64,000 bases of DNA from Amblyornis subalaris (GCA_018881555.1 JACAXG010000121.1:873717-937716); one strand, 5' to 3'. Shown: positions 1 to 14,679, counted from the first letter of the stretch. Notes: generated by a model from the letters alone, not told the origin. Translations and numbers: made by a program.

Positions 1-1831
1 GTCCACAAAGTGGAAAATTTCTGTTTTCACGGTGCCAGCAGCTTCCAGGGGGCTCACGAATTGGGGGAAGTTGTTTGTTTTGGGGAGTTGTTTGTTTGTT
101 TTTACACAGAGTGAGCTTTTTCTCGGTTTTGATCTTTTTGCAACAAGATGTTTTCATAGCCAACTGATAGTTGAAAGTGATATATTTTCACCAATAAAAT
201 ATGACACCCAACAGCAGAGTTATTTGCACACTGGGGCGTTTATTCACCCCAGGGAAAAAAGCACTTTTAAATATGAAGTTGGGTCCAGCTGGTGTCCAGC
301 TCTGCTTCCACTAAAATCAACGGGAGATTTGCCAGCAACTCCAGCAGGAGAAGGAGCAGACAAGCACTTTGCCAGGCAAAAGTTTTTTATCCAAGTCTAA
401 AAAGAAAAAAAAAACCAACCCAAAATACGCACCAGACTTCATGACACAGTTCTCCTAGGAGAGCAGAGCTGGCCACCCACACCTCTCAGCTGTCTCTCAT
501 TAGGCAGAGACACCCCACATTTAAAATGTGCCATTGTTCAATCCTACACAAAACTGAGAGGAATCCCACTTGGCTCAATACAAATTGCCCACATCACAAA
601 TACTAACTGATAAACTAATGCAGAGATGCATTAACAGGTTCAGGTTAAAAAAACAAGCGTGACTTTCTCTAAAACCACACTACAGTTGTTTAAAAAAGGA
701 GTTCATTTTTTTAGCAGTCTTTTAATTCGTCTTTCCTTTGCAGTTCCAGGTTCCATAGAAAGCTGGAAGCTTAAGTGCCAAAGTATTGCAAAACAAATGC
801 TATTGCCAGTCCATTTTCAATATGGATAGGGAAAAGAATACTGGATACACTGCAAAAAAAACCTCCCAGGTTTTGCCTGATAACTGTCCAATTTTGCACC
901 CTGAAGAAACTTACGAAAGTGTCATATTAAGAGAAAGATTTTTTTGGCAGTACCTCTAAAAAGTATCTCCACTAGGAATACAGCAGGATAGAAAAATTGT
1001 TTGGGTTAGTGAAAGCCTCAGCATTGGGGCATTCAGACTTAGACTGAGAAGAAAGCACTTGGAAAATACAGTTTGATTTTGTAATTACACAATTTTTCTA
1101 TCGGGCCATAAAGTACTAGTAGCTGCTGAATGTCTTTTCTTTTTTTAATTTTGTTCAAATATAAGATGTCTACATTTGTATGTATGCATCAATATAGAGA
1201 GGGAACAAGTCTTTGCTGCGGGCAAATATTATTGTTTATATCTGTCACTTGTGCATATAAACTGGGCACTTACAAAACAGGTCATGTTTGCACCTGTGTA
1301 ATTTTTCCTTTGAAAATTCCCCCAGTACAAGACAAAGCACTGAGACACACAATAACTCAAGTTCTCCAGCACCGAAAGAAAACAATGTAAGATCTGATCA
1401 CGATTATTCAGGAGCATTTATGACTGCACCATCAATAACACACTGGAGGAAAAGACCAGATCTGAGAAGCACAATTTTCAAAGACTAAAATTATCTAACT
1501 CTTATGCTGCAGGGGGTAAACTTTCAAAGTGATGCACAGGGAGTTACGCACACAAATCCTATTATTTGTTAACAGGATTTCTGTGTGGAACTCCTCATGC
1601 TCTGCAAGGAAAAAAAAATTACCCCTAAGTGCCCTAATGTGAATATTTACCAAAACAGACAATTTCCAGATGCATGCTTACGAGCACTACTGTGCTTTGA
1701 CGTTTTAGGAGCAATTTGAAACAGGTAGTGAGGGAAAATAACAGAAGTGGCCAAATACCAATTTCATGGCATTATTCTCCTTTGCCACGTTGCTGTTATG
1801 TTGAACTTCAAAGCCAGAGCATTATAGATAC
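1..1831 (-). other. Large ITPR2 intron, lowest-coordinate section
   Basis: AT-rich DNA with no recognised exon, CR1 tail or other gene. A plus-strand frame at 32-400 has no resemblance to known proteins. Confidence 0.6.
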
Positions 1832-2014
1832 CTGATTTACTAGCTAAGGGATGGAGTGCAGATGCAGTGCCTGCCTGGTTTGGATCAGAGACAGCAGAAT
1901 CTTCACCTGTTGGCTCAGGGCTTTCAAANTGGCTCAGGAGGCACTTCTGTATTTCAGTTTTCTGCTCATTTTCACCCACCACCAGCTCCACTGCTTTCTC
2001 GACTTCTTCCTTGT
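1832..2014 (-). other. Exon-like open segment beside CR1, unidentified
   Basis: A 183-bp stretch bounded on the minus strand by a possible acceptor (TACTAGTAG|) and a good donor (TCAG|GTATCT). Read after two leading bases it gives KEEVEKAVELVVGENEQKTE, ..., PEPTGEDSAVSDPNQAG, an acidic protein-like string. I do not recognise it. Its phase (1-1) cannot follow e13, which ends in phase 0, and the other frames contain stops, so it is not an in-frame ITPR2 exon directly after e13. It is most likely chance or a relic. Confidence 0.2.
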
Positions 2015-2030
2015 CTACTAGTAAAGATCA

Positions 2031-2385
2031 CAAAATCGAATGGTTTGGGNTGGAAGGGACCTTAAAGATCACCCAGTCCAATCCCCTGCCACGGGCANGG
2101 ACACCTTCCACTAGCCCAGGTTGCTNAGAGCCCCATCCAACCTGGCCTTGGANACTNCCAGGGATGGGGCAGCCACAGCTTNTCTGGGNAACCTGTGCCA
2201 GGGCCTCCCCACCCTCACAGGGAACAATTTCTTCCCAATATCCCATTTAACTCTACCCTCTGTCAGTGTGAAGCAATTCCCTGTGTCCTGTCACTCCATC
2301 CCGTGTCAAGAGTCTCTCTCCATCTTCCCTGTAGGCTTCCCTCAGGTACTGGAAGGCCACAATTAGGTCATGACACCTCAGAAAT
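2031..2385 (-). repeat. CR1-type retroposon fragment (about 350 bp)
   Basis: It begins AATCGAATGGTTTGGGNTGG, passes CAATCCCCTGCCACGGGCAN and CCCATCCAACCTGGCCTTGG, and continues to GGCCACAATTAGGTCATGAC. This is a reverse-complemented avian CR1 3' region. Seven undetermined bases cluster in 2050-2189. Confidence 0.92.
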
Positions 2386-5300
2386 TCAGAATTTGTACTC
2401 ATGTCAAATGAGTCCTTAGCATCCATCTTGCTGGGAAATGAGAACAATTCAGCTCCAAAAAATAGTCTGGAAGGGGTCAGGATGCAGCAAGAGATGTCCT
2501 AAGTGGTAACAGCAGTGATAGGCAGATTTTCCCTTTGCTCCGTGCTGCAAAGCACAGCAAGGAAAACAAAGCACCCTCCTCCATTTCTAAGCAGAGAACA
2601 ATTCCCACCTGGAACAAAGCCAGCTACGACACTGATTTCACTATATCTATGAAATTAGGTGGCATTTCAGACGAACAGAAAAGTAGAGCAAAGTTAAGAC
2701 AACACTACAAGTCTAGCGCTTTATTAGCTATCCATTTTGACAGGGATAATTTGAAAATATTTATAATTCATGTTCCTCAGTTTAAAAAAAAAAATAAAAG
2801 AAGTAGTAGCTTGAATAAATTTCCAGTAAACTTGATCGGGAATTTTCTATTCATGTCAACTCTCCCAGCTGTATAATCCTTTCCATGAGAGCTGGCACTT
2901 GAAGTTCAGCACCTAAAGTTATGTGCTTGTAGGAGAATTCGAGTTTATATCAAAAAAAAAAGGTCCAAAACAAAAACCACCACCCCACCACCATGCTAAT
3001 TTCTGGTGCTCCTGAGAACAGTACTTGGAAATGTGAAATCTGTGCGGCCAGAGCCAGAAGGCCAGGGGGAAAAAAAAAAAAACCACAACCAAAAACCTCT
3101 AAAATATGTGGATGGGGTTTTGATTGTTAAGAAACCAAAGTAGTTGCATGATTTCTAGGAGCCTGACTCATGACTTTGATTNCCAGAGGTGGCAAATATC
3201 AAATAACTATTAAGCAACCTCCTCCCGTAGATTTGTTGGTTTTTGTCAGATCCTTGCTGCTGACTCTCAGCAAGGACACAGTTGCTGACACTTGGCTGTC
3301 ACCACAAGGAGCCACATCTCTTCCTCAAGGAGCAAATCCACTCCCAAGTAACTAAGAATTAATGGCAATTTTTAAAGGATTAGAAGGCAAGGCCACCCTA
3401 GAAGGAAAGGACCCTCGATAAACTATGAGAAATTGATAATCCTGCAACTAAAACAACATCCTTGAAGATCTGAGCTCTGTTTCTGCCCTGGCAAAGGCTG
3501 TGCTGCCACAAAGAAGAGCTGGGCTCTACGACAACCCCAGTGCTGAATTCCTCAGGAGGCTGGAAAAAAGGCCTTTGGTAGGTTTATTCCCCAGGAATGA
3601 GGAATCAGGTCTTGGTTCAGACCCTGGGATGGGCCAAGCTACCTCAACCCCCACTAATGTCATTGATAAGTGAGCAGGCTAAGCACCTCTCCAGGGTCAC
3701 TCAGGGATTATCCTGGATTTTACCCACGANTTCACAAACCTGCAGTGACTCCGTGTTGGAGCTGCTCTTTCCTGGCACAGCTGAACTCTTTACAACAGAG
3801 CATCTCTTCCAAATGACAGACAGACATGCTGATTTTTGAAGGCAACTTTCAGGAGGAAAAACCTCTCTGTTTCCAAAGCCGTTCTCNACCCTGCCTTTTA
3901 AAATAGAGGCCAATATTAGCTTTCCACTCCTGGAGTCTAAGATTTCATCAGTTCAAACAAATAAACCCAATAACATCCTTTGAAGACTGCCAGGGAAACA
4001 ATTCTGACATTGTGCAACACTGCAGCAGAAGGTTCATAAGCTATTTCTATTAGCCAAAGCTGCTGAATGAAACTGAAATGTTGTTAAGAGAGTAACATTT
4101 TGTTTTTAATAACTTTCAGAGGTATATGAGCTGTCACACCAGAGCTCAATAGCTTCTTAGCTGTCATCTCATTTTAGAAGCAACAACAATTTCTAAATGC
4201 TAAATTTCCCAAGACCTGGAAAAAGTTATCTTCTATGTTGAACAGAAAAAAAAAAAAAAAAAAAATTGAAGCCACTCTACAATTGTTTGAAAAAACGACC
4301 AAAATTTGCTTGAAATTAAATCAGCTGTTCAAAGGTAACAGACAAGGGGGAGGTGAAGTCACATTTTCATGAGCCTGTCTCAGCTTTTCAAATTACCACA
4401 ACTAAAAGACAGATTCATGTTTATATAAAATTTAATATGNAAGCTGTTCACCCATAATATTAAATTGCCCCTTTATATTTAATATTTGCTAAAATTGCTG
4501 AGTTATTTATGTCCCAGATAAGACTGCAGCACATGTGCATTAGCTGCTTCATCCTAACAGATTTCAGTGTACATTTATTATGATGCTGGTGCCATTATAA
4601 TGCCTAAATGTCTATTGCTTCCAAGGAGAAATATATAATCACTGGAATGCTCCTCCATGCACAGCATGTAGCTATGGAAATACAATGTCATATACTTCTT
4701 TAGAGATGTTAAGCACAGCACAGATTGACTGTGAGCCTGCAGAATACTTGCTCTGGAAGTCCTATAATGGCAATTTTTTTCACTGTGTTTCAAAGGTAGT
4801 GACGTCCCCACTACTGGCACCTCTCTGATAAATGCCATGGAACATCCCAACATTAGGGCTCAACAGCGTGAAGAAAACCAAGAGGAACTTCACAGTTCCA
4901 GCAACTGGGAATTAAGCTCTGTATGGAGGGCACCCAGTCAATGCTTTTAATGAATACAAAACAAAACCCACCGACAGTTTTAGGGGCTGAGTAACTAACT
5001 GCTCATGTTATTCTGATTACTAGTACAATCCTCTGTTCTGAAGGCTGCAAAAAAACCTTGTTAAAACACTGAGTTCTAACATCGAGCGGNAAATGATAAA
5101 GACAAAATTAGTGCTCCAAGTTAGATCAGTGACACAGTTTCATCTAAGTTCTGCGTTTCCTACAGGCTGCCATTTCCTAGGAGGCTCAGAGGAGTGCTGG
5201 GAGCACACAAAGGTGTNGGAAAACCGTGGTATTACAGACTGAGATCGCTCGCCTCGGAAAAGAGACGGAAAGACGTGGCAAAAGTACAGCAAAGCATGAA

Positions 5301-8300
5301 CGGGGTGGAGATGGGGAGGTCGGGAATTCCTGTGCCTTCTCCCNCCCAAAAAGTGGCCTCCGACGGAATGGAAAGAGGGTCAGTGAAAAAATGATAAAGA
5401 AATAATTGTTAGCCCACACATAATCAGACAGGCATGGGAAGTCACCAAGGCCAAGAATTCAGCAAGACTCAGGAGAGGATCTGGGCATTTCTATAGACAA
5501 GTAAAACCAGTTACAATAGCCAAAGCTGAAAAAACAACTATGGGAAAGAAGACAAAATCTCTTGCTTTAGGGCCCACAGATTTATGACCTTACTGTTAAG
5601 GATTATCCCAAGACTTCACGAAGAATAGAAAACTAGAAGTCTGCCTGCAGTGGGGGTTCTTAGACCTTCTGAAGCATCTGGTGATGGCCACACAGCAAGA
5701 AACACTCTTAATCCTCTGGTCTGACCCTCTTTAGCAATCCACATGTGTTTAAAAGAGAACATTAAGTGTACCAAGTCTATTTGTATTGGATCTAAAAAAC
5801 AGTGCAATCCAATGTAGATTCAAGAGAAAAACAGTTTTTATGAAATCTCTGAGGAGGAGATACTCAGAGCCCCATAGTGACCCAAAATATCAGCTGGAAC
5901 CCTGACTTCAACAGGCAAAACACTGAACTGCCATAGCAAGAGAGTACATTACTAAAATCCTAATGTGAAAAAGATCTGCATTTCATCTATCTGATAAATA
6001 TACTTAGCAAGACACCACTGGTTTATACAAAAACAAGGACAGGTAGAAAGCTTTTGAACAAAAGGCAGCTTCTTAGAGAGAAGCTCCAGGCCCCCTTCTC
6101 CAGTGAGACATCCTGCTGGTGTGGGCCTGGGCACACACACACACTTGCTCAGCCAGGTAACTCCAAACTCTCCTCCTCGCTCCCACAGATGACTCTTCTG
6201 TTTTGTACTAACAAAGGCCAAAATACCTCATCCTCTAAGACACTAAAGAATGCCTTTGCATGGCAGAGGCAGCCACAGCATCAGACTTCCCAGTNCTGAT
6301 GACAGCCTACGAACACCAGATCCCTCATTTAGCCCTAAATAACACTGACCAGAATGTCACCATTATTTAGTTCCNCTAATTAATTACAACTTTGCAAAGA
6401 CTTTGTTACATAAATCGGTTTCCTATACATATTAGTGCCTTTCTGTCTCCCTGTGAGTCCACTTGATGGTGAAATGGCTTTTGGACTGCAAAGGACTGAG
6501 TGTGACACAGGTGCCTCCACCTACATATTTAATGTCCCTCTCTGGCCTAAAATTCACTATANGTAGAAGCAAGTATTAGTATTCTAACTGTGGCACTGTT
6601 CTTCTGCTGAGACTCAGCCAGAAGCCTGACAGATTTATGCAGTGCAGAAGGGATGATGTAGAAGACCAGGAGAGGATCTGGATTTTGTCTCTCCTGCTTT
6701 GCTGCTCTCCATCTTTTCTCCTCCTCCTTGTCCCTTCTGAATTTGCCTTTTTCCTCCCTGTCCCCTGGCTGTACCAATGACACATAATAATCCATGTGAC
6801 ACTTGATTTGTAGCTTCTGCCCCTCAGAATCTCTGGTAATCATCCCTCCTTGTTTAACAAAGCAGCTCTGGAGGAGACTGGGAAAGGGCAAGCGAGCATT
6901 TAGGAAAGAACCATCCGATTAAAAGTTGAGCCTNTTCCTTCTCCTCCACACTTGAGTCACTAAGCCAAACTCTCAGAAGAAACACACCTGATGATTCACC
7001 ATAGCAAAAGCGTTGGAACTGACAGAACAAACCAAGAGGAAGCCAAAATGATGTCCAAACAAAAAAAAGACAGGAAAAGTTTAAGATGGAAGCAAGCTGG
7101 CAGATTAAGAAGTTCCAATCATGGCATTTAGATCAGCAGAGNGTTTTCCTCAGGCTTTGGTATATGCAGATAAGTACCTCAGACAACAGCAAAAAATTGT
7201 TATAGATAAGAACAGAAACTCATCTCCAATGAACTTGTATTCTGCAAATCAACAAGGAGATGGGGAAGGAAGGAGGATAATTTTCAGAGTCTAGTCTTGG
7301 ACTCAACTATAAGAGAAGTCAAAGGAAATGAGCATCCCAAGTACTGACAGAGGACTTAGATAAAAACATGCTATTGTAAACTTCATGTAAGGATGTTTCT
7401 TCAGTGTTAGTTAGAAACCTGAACTTGGAATTTGCTTGCTGCAAAGTCCTTAACGTTTTTAGCACAAGACTTGGGTTTAATTTGAATAGGTCTGAGCAAC
7501 AGACATATTTACAACGGCAAAGGTGTTTTATATTGTTTCCACCAGCAGAATGCTCAAACGGCTAATTAAATGCAAAATTCTATTTNAAAAAAAAAAAAAG
7601 TCAGAGGCAATGTCTTTTTAAAATTACCTGATGTTTAAGGCAGCCTAAATTGAGTCAGTTTCTGGGAATGTGNGTGCTCTGACCTGTGTGAAAAAGCAGC
7701 TGAGGGACTGTGTACAGGCAAGGCAGTTACCATGGATACCTCACTGCTTTAGGTGTAGAAGCTTAACATTACAAACAACTTTGCAGCATTAGGCTACNGG
7801 CCTCATAAAACCACTGCAAAATAACAACGAGCTCTGAGATAACCATTATGATCTGCTTTGTGACACGAGAGTATAAACCTCCCACCATAAGGCGAAAGAC
7901 AAAAGCAGCACTGAGGGGACGTGGCCAGATCCTGCAGGCCTTAATTTACAGCCTGCTCCTGAAGGATGCTACGGTCCTTGGCTCGCTCTGGTGATAATGG
8001 GACCCGCAAGCAGGCAGCTTGCCTCAGAATATTGTCCTCCAGCCTCAAGTTTCACCTAAATTAGGACTGCAGACTTGAGCCAACACAGCACAGGCAGAAG
8101 GAGATGCAGTCAGAGTCAAAAACACAATTAGTTTAAATTTTCCCTTTAACAGCGCGAGTTGCTCTGTAAATACTCCCACAGGGTTTACGGTATCACCCGT
8201 GCTGACTGCGCTGAAGGACAGATTCTCCACATGAGACATTACAANGTATTCCCACACCCTTCAAAGGGCACTGGGTCTTTGTGGGGAGATGCCAAACGTG

Positions 8301-11300
8301 CCTGCTGGGCAGTGAGCTGTGTGCCTACCGAATGCCCTCAGCCTCGACTGAGGCCATAGATTTATTTTNTTTTTAGCTTTACAACTGCAAGCTCATCTCT
8401 TGGCCTAACCACCACTGCACCTGTCAGAAAGACAGTCTCAATCAGAAAAGAAAACCTGCTTCACACCACTCTAATAGGGGCAAAAGATATTCACTCCCAC
8501 ACACCGAACTATCTGATCTATTGATCCAACAGTCAACCATTTTTCAGGCAGCNAATGCATCTGTCTCCTCCTCCACCTCGAGCAAAGGCTCACAGGAAAT
8601 CACTTGAGATGCTTTCTCCTGCTTTTGGTATTAAATTACACACAAAAGAAGTTCAGGTGCAGGTGAGGCTGGGGTTACGTTTCAGGGGATGAAAAATCCA
8701 TCGCAAAGAGATTTATGATCATACCCAATATTCCACAGCTAGGAGCTCACACGGATCAAATGCAGGGCTCATAGCTGGCTCTTACAACACTCATTATGAT
8801 GCTTCTACAGCGAGATTATAGATGTGTTTATTGCAAAGCTGTAATGGCCAAACCCTTCCATGAGGCAGGACAGCTGAACAAGGTGCTGGAAGAGCTGCAA
8901 GGTACAGGCTAAGGAGTAACCAGAGAAGGTAGAGNTGATATGGGATGCAGACCAGGGGCATTCAGCTCCTAAGATTCAGCTGAACACATTCAGCTGATGT
9001 GCATACCTGCAATATAGTTCNTAAGCAAATAGCAGGTACCCCTCCAACTTTTTGCAGGCCTACCTAACAGGGCAAAGTGGACTCCTTTCATGCTGTGCCA
9101 AATATTTTTGGCAGTGTGCACGTTCCCATGCGCTGTAATAAATTTTGCACTGAAGGCACCCCGAGTTCTCGCCAGCACAGAACAGTCTTTCACCCTTCGT
9201 GGCACAAATCAAAAGGGGCACAAGCAAAAACCAAACTCTCTTCACCCAAACGACTGAAATCCTAGCTCTGTGCCCCAAGAGACCACTGTTTCAATATCAG
9301 GCTTTCTTTGTGCCCGTAACTGCAAGAAGGAATAATACAGAACACATAAATGGCAAAGTAATTGACTCTATCTGCAAACAAAGTAGGCAGGTTTAAAAGT
9401 AACACGGNGCCCATCTGGCTTGTTTGAGAGCACTGTGGGTGCTCAGGTCCCCTTGCAGCTCTCCCCATCAACATTTCTACTACAAATACCTGAGTTTTGT
9501 AGTGGTGGGGAGCAGGTGCAATGACTGGGAAATCTTTAAACCAGTGAAGACCAGTTTCCTTGTGGGCAAGGATGGAAAACTTCCTGCTTGTTACGACTGA
9601 TCCCACTGGGAACACTGAGCAGGCAACGCTAGCAGCAAGGGAACAAGGAAAAGTGTGGCTGGAGTGATCCCATCATGGCTCTAATAACATTAGAAATCTT
9701 TTTACTGGCTTTAATGGGATTTGGATCAGGTGCAAAGGAAGCCACCTTACATTCCCCTGATCTGTTACTCCTACCAGCACAGCGAAACAATCAAATCCCA
9801 AGCACCTACTTTTGCAGGTCTGCACCCCGTGAAGGATACAACCCCCCCACATCCACACACAAGCAACCTCTGTAGTCATAAGACAACCTGTTTCTTAATA
9901 TTATTAACGAGATGAATTAGTAAAGTAGGTACAAAAAGGAAGTAAAGAATTAAATAAAGAATAAATTAAGAATAAATAAATAAAGAATAAATTTTTAACT
10001 TGCCGTTTTCCCTTCTAATAGTGTTCCTGCATATTTTAAGCAACCAACCACCCAAAAGAAGCCTGTAAGTGGCCAGAGCTATACTTCCAATATTATTTAT
10101 TTTAGTATCTGGATAGAGGGAAACGAAGCACTCAAAATGCACATTAAAGCCTCCCATGTAGCAGAGCCATGCTGCATGTCCAAAACCATCACTAATGCTG
10201 CACGAGCTGCAAGAAACACCACCTGATTTTTCTGGATTCTGCCTGTGCTACAGTTTAACATCAAAGAGAGTATTTAAAAATATTTCATTATGCGCGATGT
10301 TGGCTGAGGTTTGTCGCTATTCCTTGCCCTCCTAATGAAGAGATTAAGTGGATTTACAGCAAGACATAAACTCCTTGGTGTTTTCCTAGATAAAGAATCC
10401 CACTCCTCCTCTTTTAAAAGCTGCTAGCCTTGCTGTAGGTGGTAATTATGTAGAGGGTGAATCGCTGTGGCTTCTGTCTGGCAACACACAGCCCTGGCAC
10501 ATGCAGTCCCCACACTGTCTGGGAGCAGCATCACATCAAACCACCCGAGCTAGGGGCTTACACAACCAGCTACAGCCCTCTGAAATCTGCCAGCCCCAGC
10601 GACTTGCAGTGTGCACTTCTGCTTCTCAGGCATCAGCTTCATCGCTTTTATCACNCAGGTACCAGGCTCCTTTAAAAACGAAATTCAGAAGCATCGACCT
10701 TTAGCCTAACTTAAAATCTTACAATATTAAGAAAAAAAACCAAACTACATATCAAACAGAAAATAACTGCTTGATTTTAACACCAAATCTGACCTCAGTT
10801 CCTAAGGGGCAGTTTGTGGGTGAATCCACGCATCATGGATGGATGATGGCATCCTCCTCCTATGGAGAGGAACCTCAGAAAACACGAAACGAGGCGGCAC
10901 CAGAAAGGGAAGCTGGAAAATTCTGCTGGTGCAATTAGTTAATGGGTTAATTTGGAGCTAGCCTAGAGATCCCTAAGGCAGGGCAGCACTGCACGCTGTA
11001 GGCAGGCACATCCCATCGTTAAATCTAAGAGCTACGGATCAGGTTCTTAATTAAAATCAGTTCTGCTGGGATCTCTGCACCAAAATTAAAAATCACTGAG
11101 AAATCTCAAATCAAACAAGGCATTCATGTCTCCAGCTCTCAGGCAGCCATGTCATATTATGTGAAGACCTGTGAATAAGAATTGTTTCCTGAAATCAGTG
11201 GGACCAGACATCAAGCAGGGACTGCTCAGCTCAGAACAGCTGTATCTGCATCATAGCTGTGTGTTAAGCAGGCAACAGCCTAAGCCACAGAATCACTGCA

Positions 11301-14300
11301 TTTTCTACANGATCTGAAAACAAACACGTTGTACTTCAACAAGAAATACTGTAACTATGTCCTCGGAGGATTGTTGTTCCGTACCAAAGAATTATTTCCC
11401 TTCCCTCTCCTCTCCTCCCCCACTTCCCTCCCCTATGAATTAGTAAATGAATTTCTGCCACAAACCCTCAAACCATATTCTTCCCAATCAAAGAGTAAAA
11501 CGATACCCAAGAGAGCAAGGCAGCACAGAACCAGTGAGATCCTGCAGACAGCCAGACTGGGTGGAAAGCTCCTGTCACTGCCACACACAGATGGGCACAC
11601 ACGCTCAGAAAGCCTATGGGGGTAAAACAGGACAATACCAGAAAGAGGATTACATCCAAACTACACTGCTGGAAAATGTTCTCCTGGAACTGGACAGCTG
11701 AATCATCTGCAACCAGACCAGAAAAAGATGATATACAACAAAAGACAGTACATGTAATTTAATAAGTAAGCACAGTTTGGGTGTTTTGCCTTTTTTTTTT
11801 CCCCCTTCTGATCCTGCACCGCAAGTTTGGAAACAATTCCTTAAGGGCAAGGCCCATATTATGGGAGAACTCAGCACAGGCACTTATGGGCAAATATGTT
11901 ACAATCTGCATATATTTCCAGGGGAAATGAAGCCTGCAGTTTAGCTCAGGGTCTGCACTTCAGTGTTTTAGCAAATGGGGGACATAATGCGTGCCTGTGA
12001 ACTCAGCCAGAATACAGATCCAAGAAGATGGGATTCTTATAATGTTTTTTTTGTTGNTTTTTTTTTTTGTGAGACNCAGTGCTACAGGGGCTAAATAAAA
12101 AGCTTTTGAAAAAGTCATTGCACATAGCATGAGAATAAAGTGCCAGTCCCAGCAGAGGCCGCACAGCCGGCATCCACATTGTACAACAATCGCACAGCTC
12201 GCGTCGTGACCATGAAAGGACAGCCCGAGCAGCAGGTGGCAGGGAGGGATGGCAGGGGTCCATACCCCAGCACCTCTCTCTCCAATCTGTCTGTTCATCA
12301 GTCATGTCACACGGGCTGTTCCCCTGCGAGGAACATCCAGAGGAACAGAGGAACTAGAAATGCGTGTCCCGGGCAGGGGAAGCAGCTGGCAGGCATCTGT
12401 AATTGAATTCCAGGAGGACTCGGGCTATTTTTAAAATTCTCTGTAGGTTGGCTTTTTTTTTTTTTTTTTTTTAAAACAGGTGAACATTTCCAAAACTCAA
12501 CACAGTTTTAAAGTTTCACTACATACATCTCTGAGTTCCAGCACTGGGTAAAAACCACGCGATAGCGGCAAAGCACAAGCCATCAGAACCAGATTCCAAA
12601 ACTCTGCACCAGGGAGGGAAAAAAATCACTTTTCTCTGTAACTAGTATATTTTAAGGATAAAGAACTTTCATCTTGAAGCACAAACACACAAAACCTCTT
12701 CGACTGTACCCTACAGGGACACTGTAGGTTTTCTAACAACTCCAAAATAAAACAAATTTCATTGTTCTTATTTATGGGCTGTGTTTCTGCAGCATCTACT
12801 AGCCCACAGCTCTGAGGGCACACTGGTATTTAAGGAATGAAGCCCTACAAAACGTAAGCTACAGAATGGGAAGAGTTTTGCTATTTTCTTTCCGTGAGTA
12901 TCACCTGAATAAAGTCTTTTCACTTGACCAGTCAAACACTGATAGCAGTGGCAGAGCTAAGCAGGACTCCTGACATGCTTCATAAGCAACCTGACCTGCT
13001 CAAGCTGTAGTTAGAGCTTTCCACACCTTTAGAGCTCCTTTATCTCCCATTAATGCCTGCTAGATGATAAGCAGAGTCCTCATATTCCCTCACCAGAGCT
13101 TGGGAGAAGAACAGCCCTTCATTCTGAGAGGAGACATGTTGTTAATCTCCAGCTGTCAAGACCTCTGAATCTGTGTACCTCTTCGGGCTCTCCCTCTGCT
13201 CATGAGAGGCAGGGTCTGGGACCACTTCCTTAGCCATCCTTGGATGGATCACCAATGGATGGTTAAAGGATCTGAAACACAGCTCAGAATGGCTCATACA
13301 AGGCAGGAAAAACCAAAGACTGCTAAAGCTGCAGAGAGGAAAAGTTCTCATTTCGCTCACAGCACAGTCCAGTCCGAGCCGCACTCATTTATTTTCTGAG
13401 TTGCTGCAGCAAGTTAAATTCTCTGATGATAATGAGCAGTCACCAACTGCATCACCAACTCATTAAATCAACTCAGTATCCACTCGTTAGCAAACACATT
13501 TATACCCTCTGGTTTTCAGACTCACTGGCTAGNAAAAGCACAGCATATGATATTTGTTGGGGTATAATTTCTATTATTTTTGTTCTGATTCNTGGAAACG
13601 ATCCTTATGTAGCTGCAGCATGCCTCCCTCTGTCTTTTGATTGTGCTANATCATATACAAAACCTGTTACTTCTAAAAAAATAGTCAGAAGATAAAGCCA
13701 GGGATCATTTTTCAGCCCTTTGCAAGACAGGGTTATGTAACTATACATCACAGTGTATATTTAAACACGGGTCTGCTGTGTATAGAGAGGTAAAGAATAG
13801 AGGAAGAGCAACAGAAAAGAAGACAAAAACCTCTAAACACCAGAAAAAAACCACAACATTTTGTGATGCTTATTAATACAAAAACACCTCCAACAATAAC
13901 TTCCTCTTGGAAATACAATAAATACAGGATGATAGAATGTGTATCATATAAAGTGACATTATTTGTTGAATATTCCCCAAACGCACAACCAGTATACACA
14001 ATCTTATCAAACAGCACTGGAGTTTGTTGCAAGCACAGCTTTATAAACGGCTATTTTCTTACCGTAGTGGTGGCAGGGGAAATGTTTAAGAAGAAAATGT
14101 TTTGAATGCCATGCAATCAGACTGCCTGTAAGCAGTATATCCTGGCCCTCAGAAAGTGGGGAAGATTTAATACAGCTCAAAATTTCGGAGGGTTTGGTTG
14201 CTTCACAGCTCCTGGGCAGCACTATTATTCTNTTCAAGGGCAAGACAATGAACATTAGCTTCCATCAGGGGAGGAAGGATGGGATTTCAAANTGTACTTT

Positions 14301-14480
14301 GGGAAAATTGTGACTGCAGCAGGGTGGGGATGGGGGACTCGCTTCTCCGTCTTTCAGCTCTGTTATGTCAATTTGCTCCTCAGCTGGTTATCAATAAAAA
14401 TTGTTGCTTAAATTTTAACCTGCCCCAGCTGCTCCACGTTTGGTAGCTTTTGTTCCCTCCCCCACAGTCACAGGACCTTC
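2386..14480 (-). other. Large ITPR2 intron, section without recognised genes
   Basis: AT-rich intronic DNA with A/T runs (4246-4265, 12453-12472), a short CA repeat (about 6132-6144) and an AATAAA-rich tract (9944-9995). Frames such as 6547-6891 and 9262-9615 (minus) show no family resemblance and no splice context. No further ITPR2 exon identified. Confidence 0.65.
9944..9995. repeat. AATAAA-rich low-complexity tract
   Basis: Repeated AATAAA/AATTAA units over about 50 bp. Confidence 0.9.
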
Positions 14481-14504
14481 TTTTTTTTTTTTTTTTTTTT
14501 TTTT
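14481..14504. repeat. T24 homopolymer
   Basis: Twenty-four T bases followed by GCAG, upstream (plus-strand sense) of CpG block 1. Confidence 0.95.
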
Positions 14505-14679
14505 GCAGAGAACTGGCTAAAAGGTTAGAGAGGTCGATGGCAAGAACATTCGCAGCTTCACACGGGCGCCCCTGTTGCAATGCCCCTGGGGGGGGGGGTG
14601 TGTCTCACACCCAAAATAATGTATGGGAGCTCCTAAGAGGCCACCTGCACGCCCAAACTTCAGTCAGTGCCTGCACTCC

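Noticed and set aside
6547..6891. 114-residue minus-strand frame in the large intron
   Set aside because: Does not match any part of the receptor or a transposase I know; charged low-complexity centre.
9944..9995. Several AATAAA hexamers as polyadenylation signals
   Set aside because: They are part of a low-complexity A/T tract with no upstream coding sequence or downstream GU-rich element that I could support.
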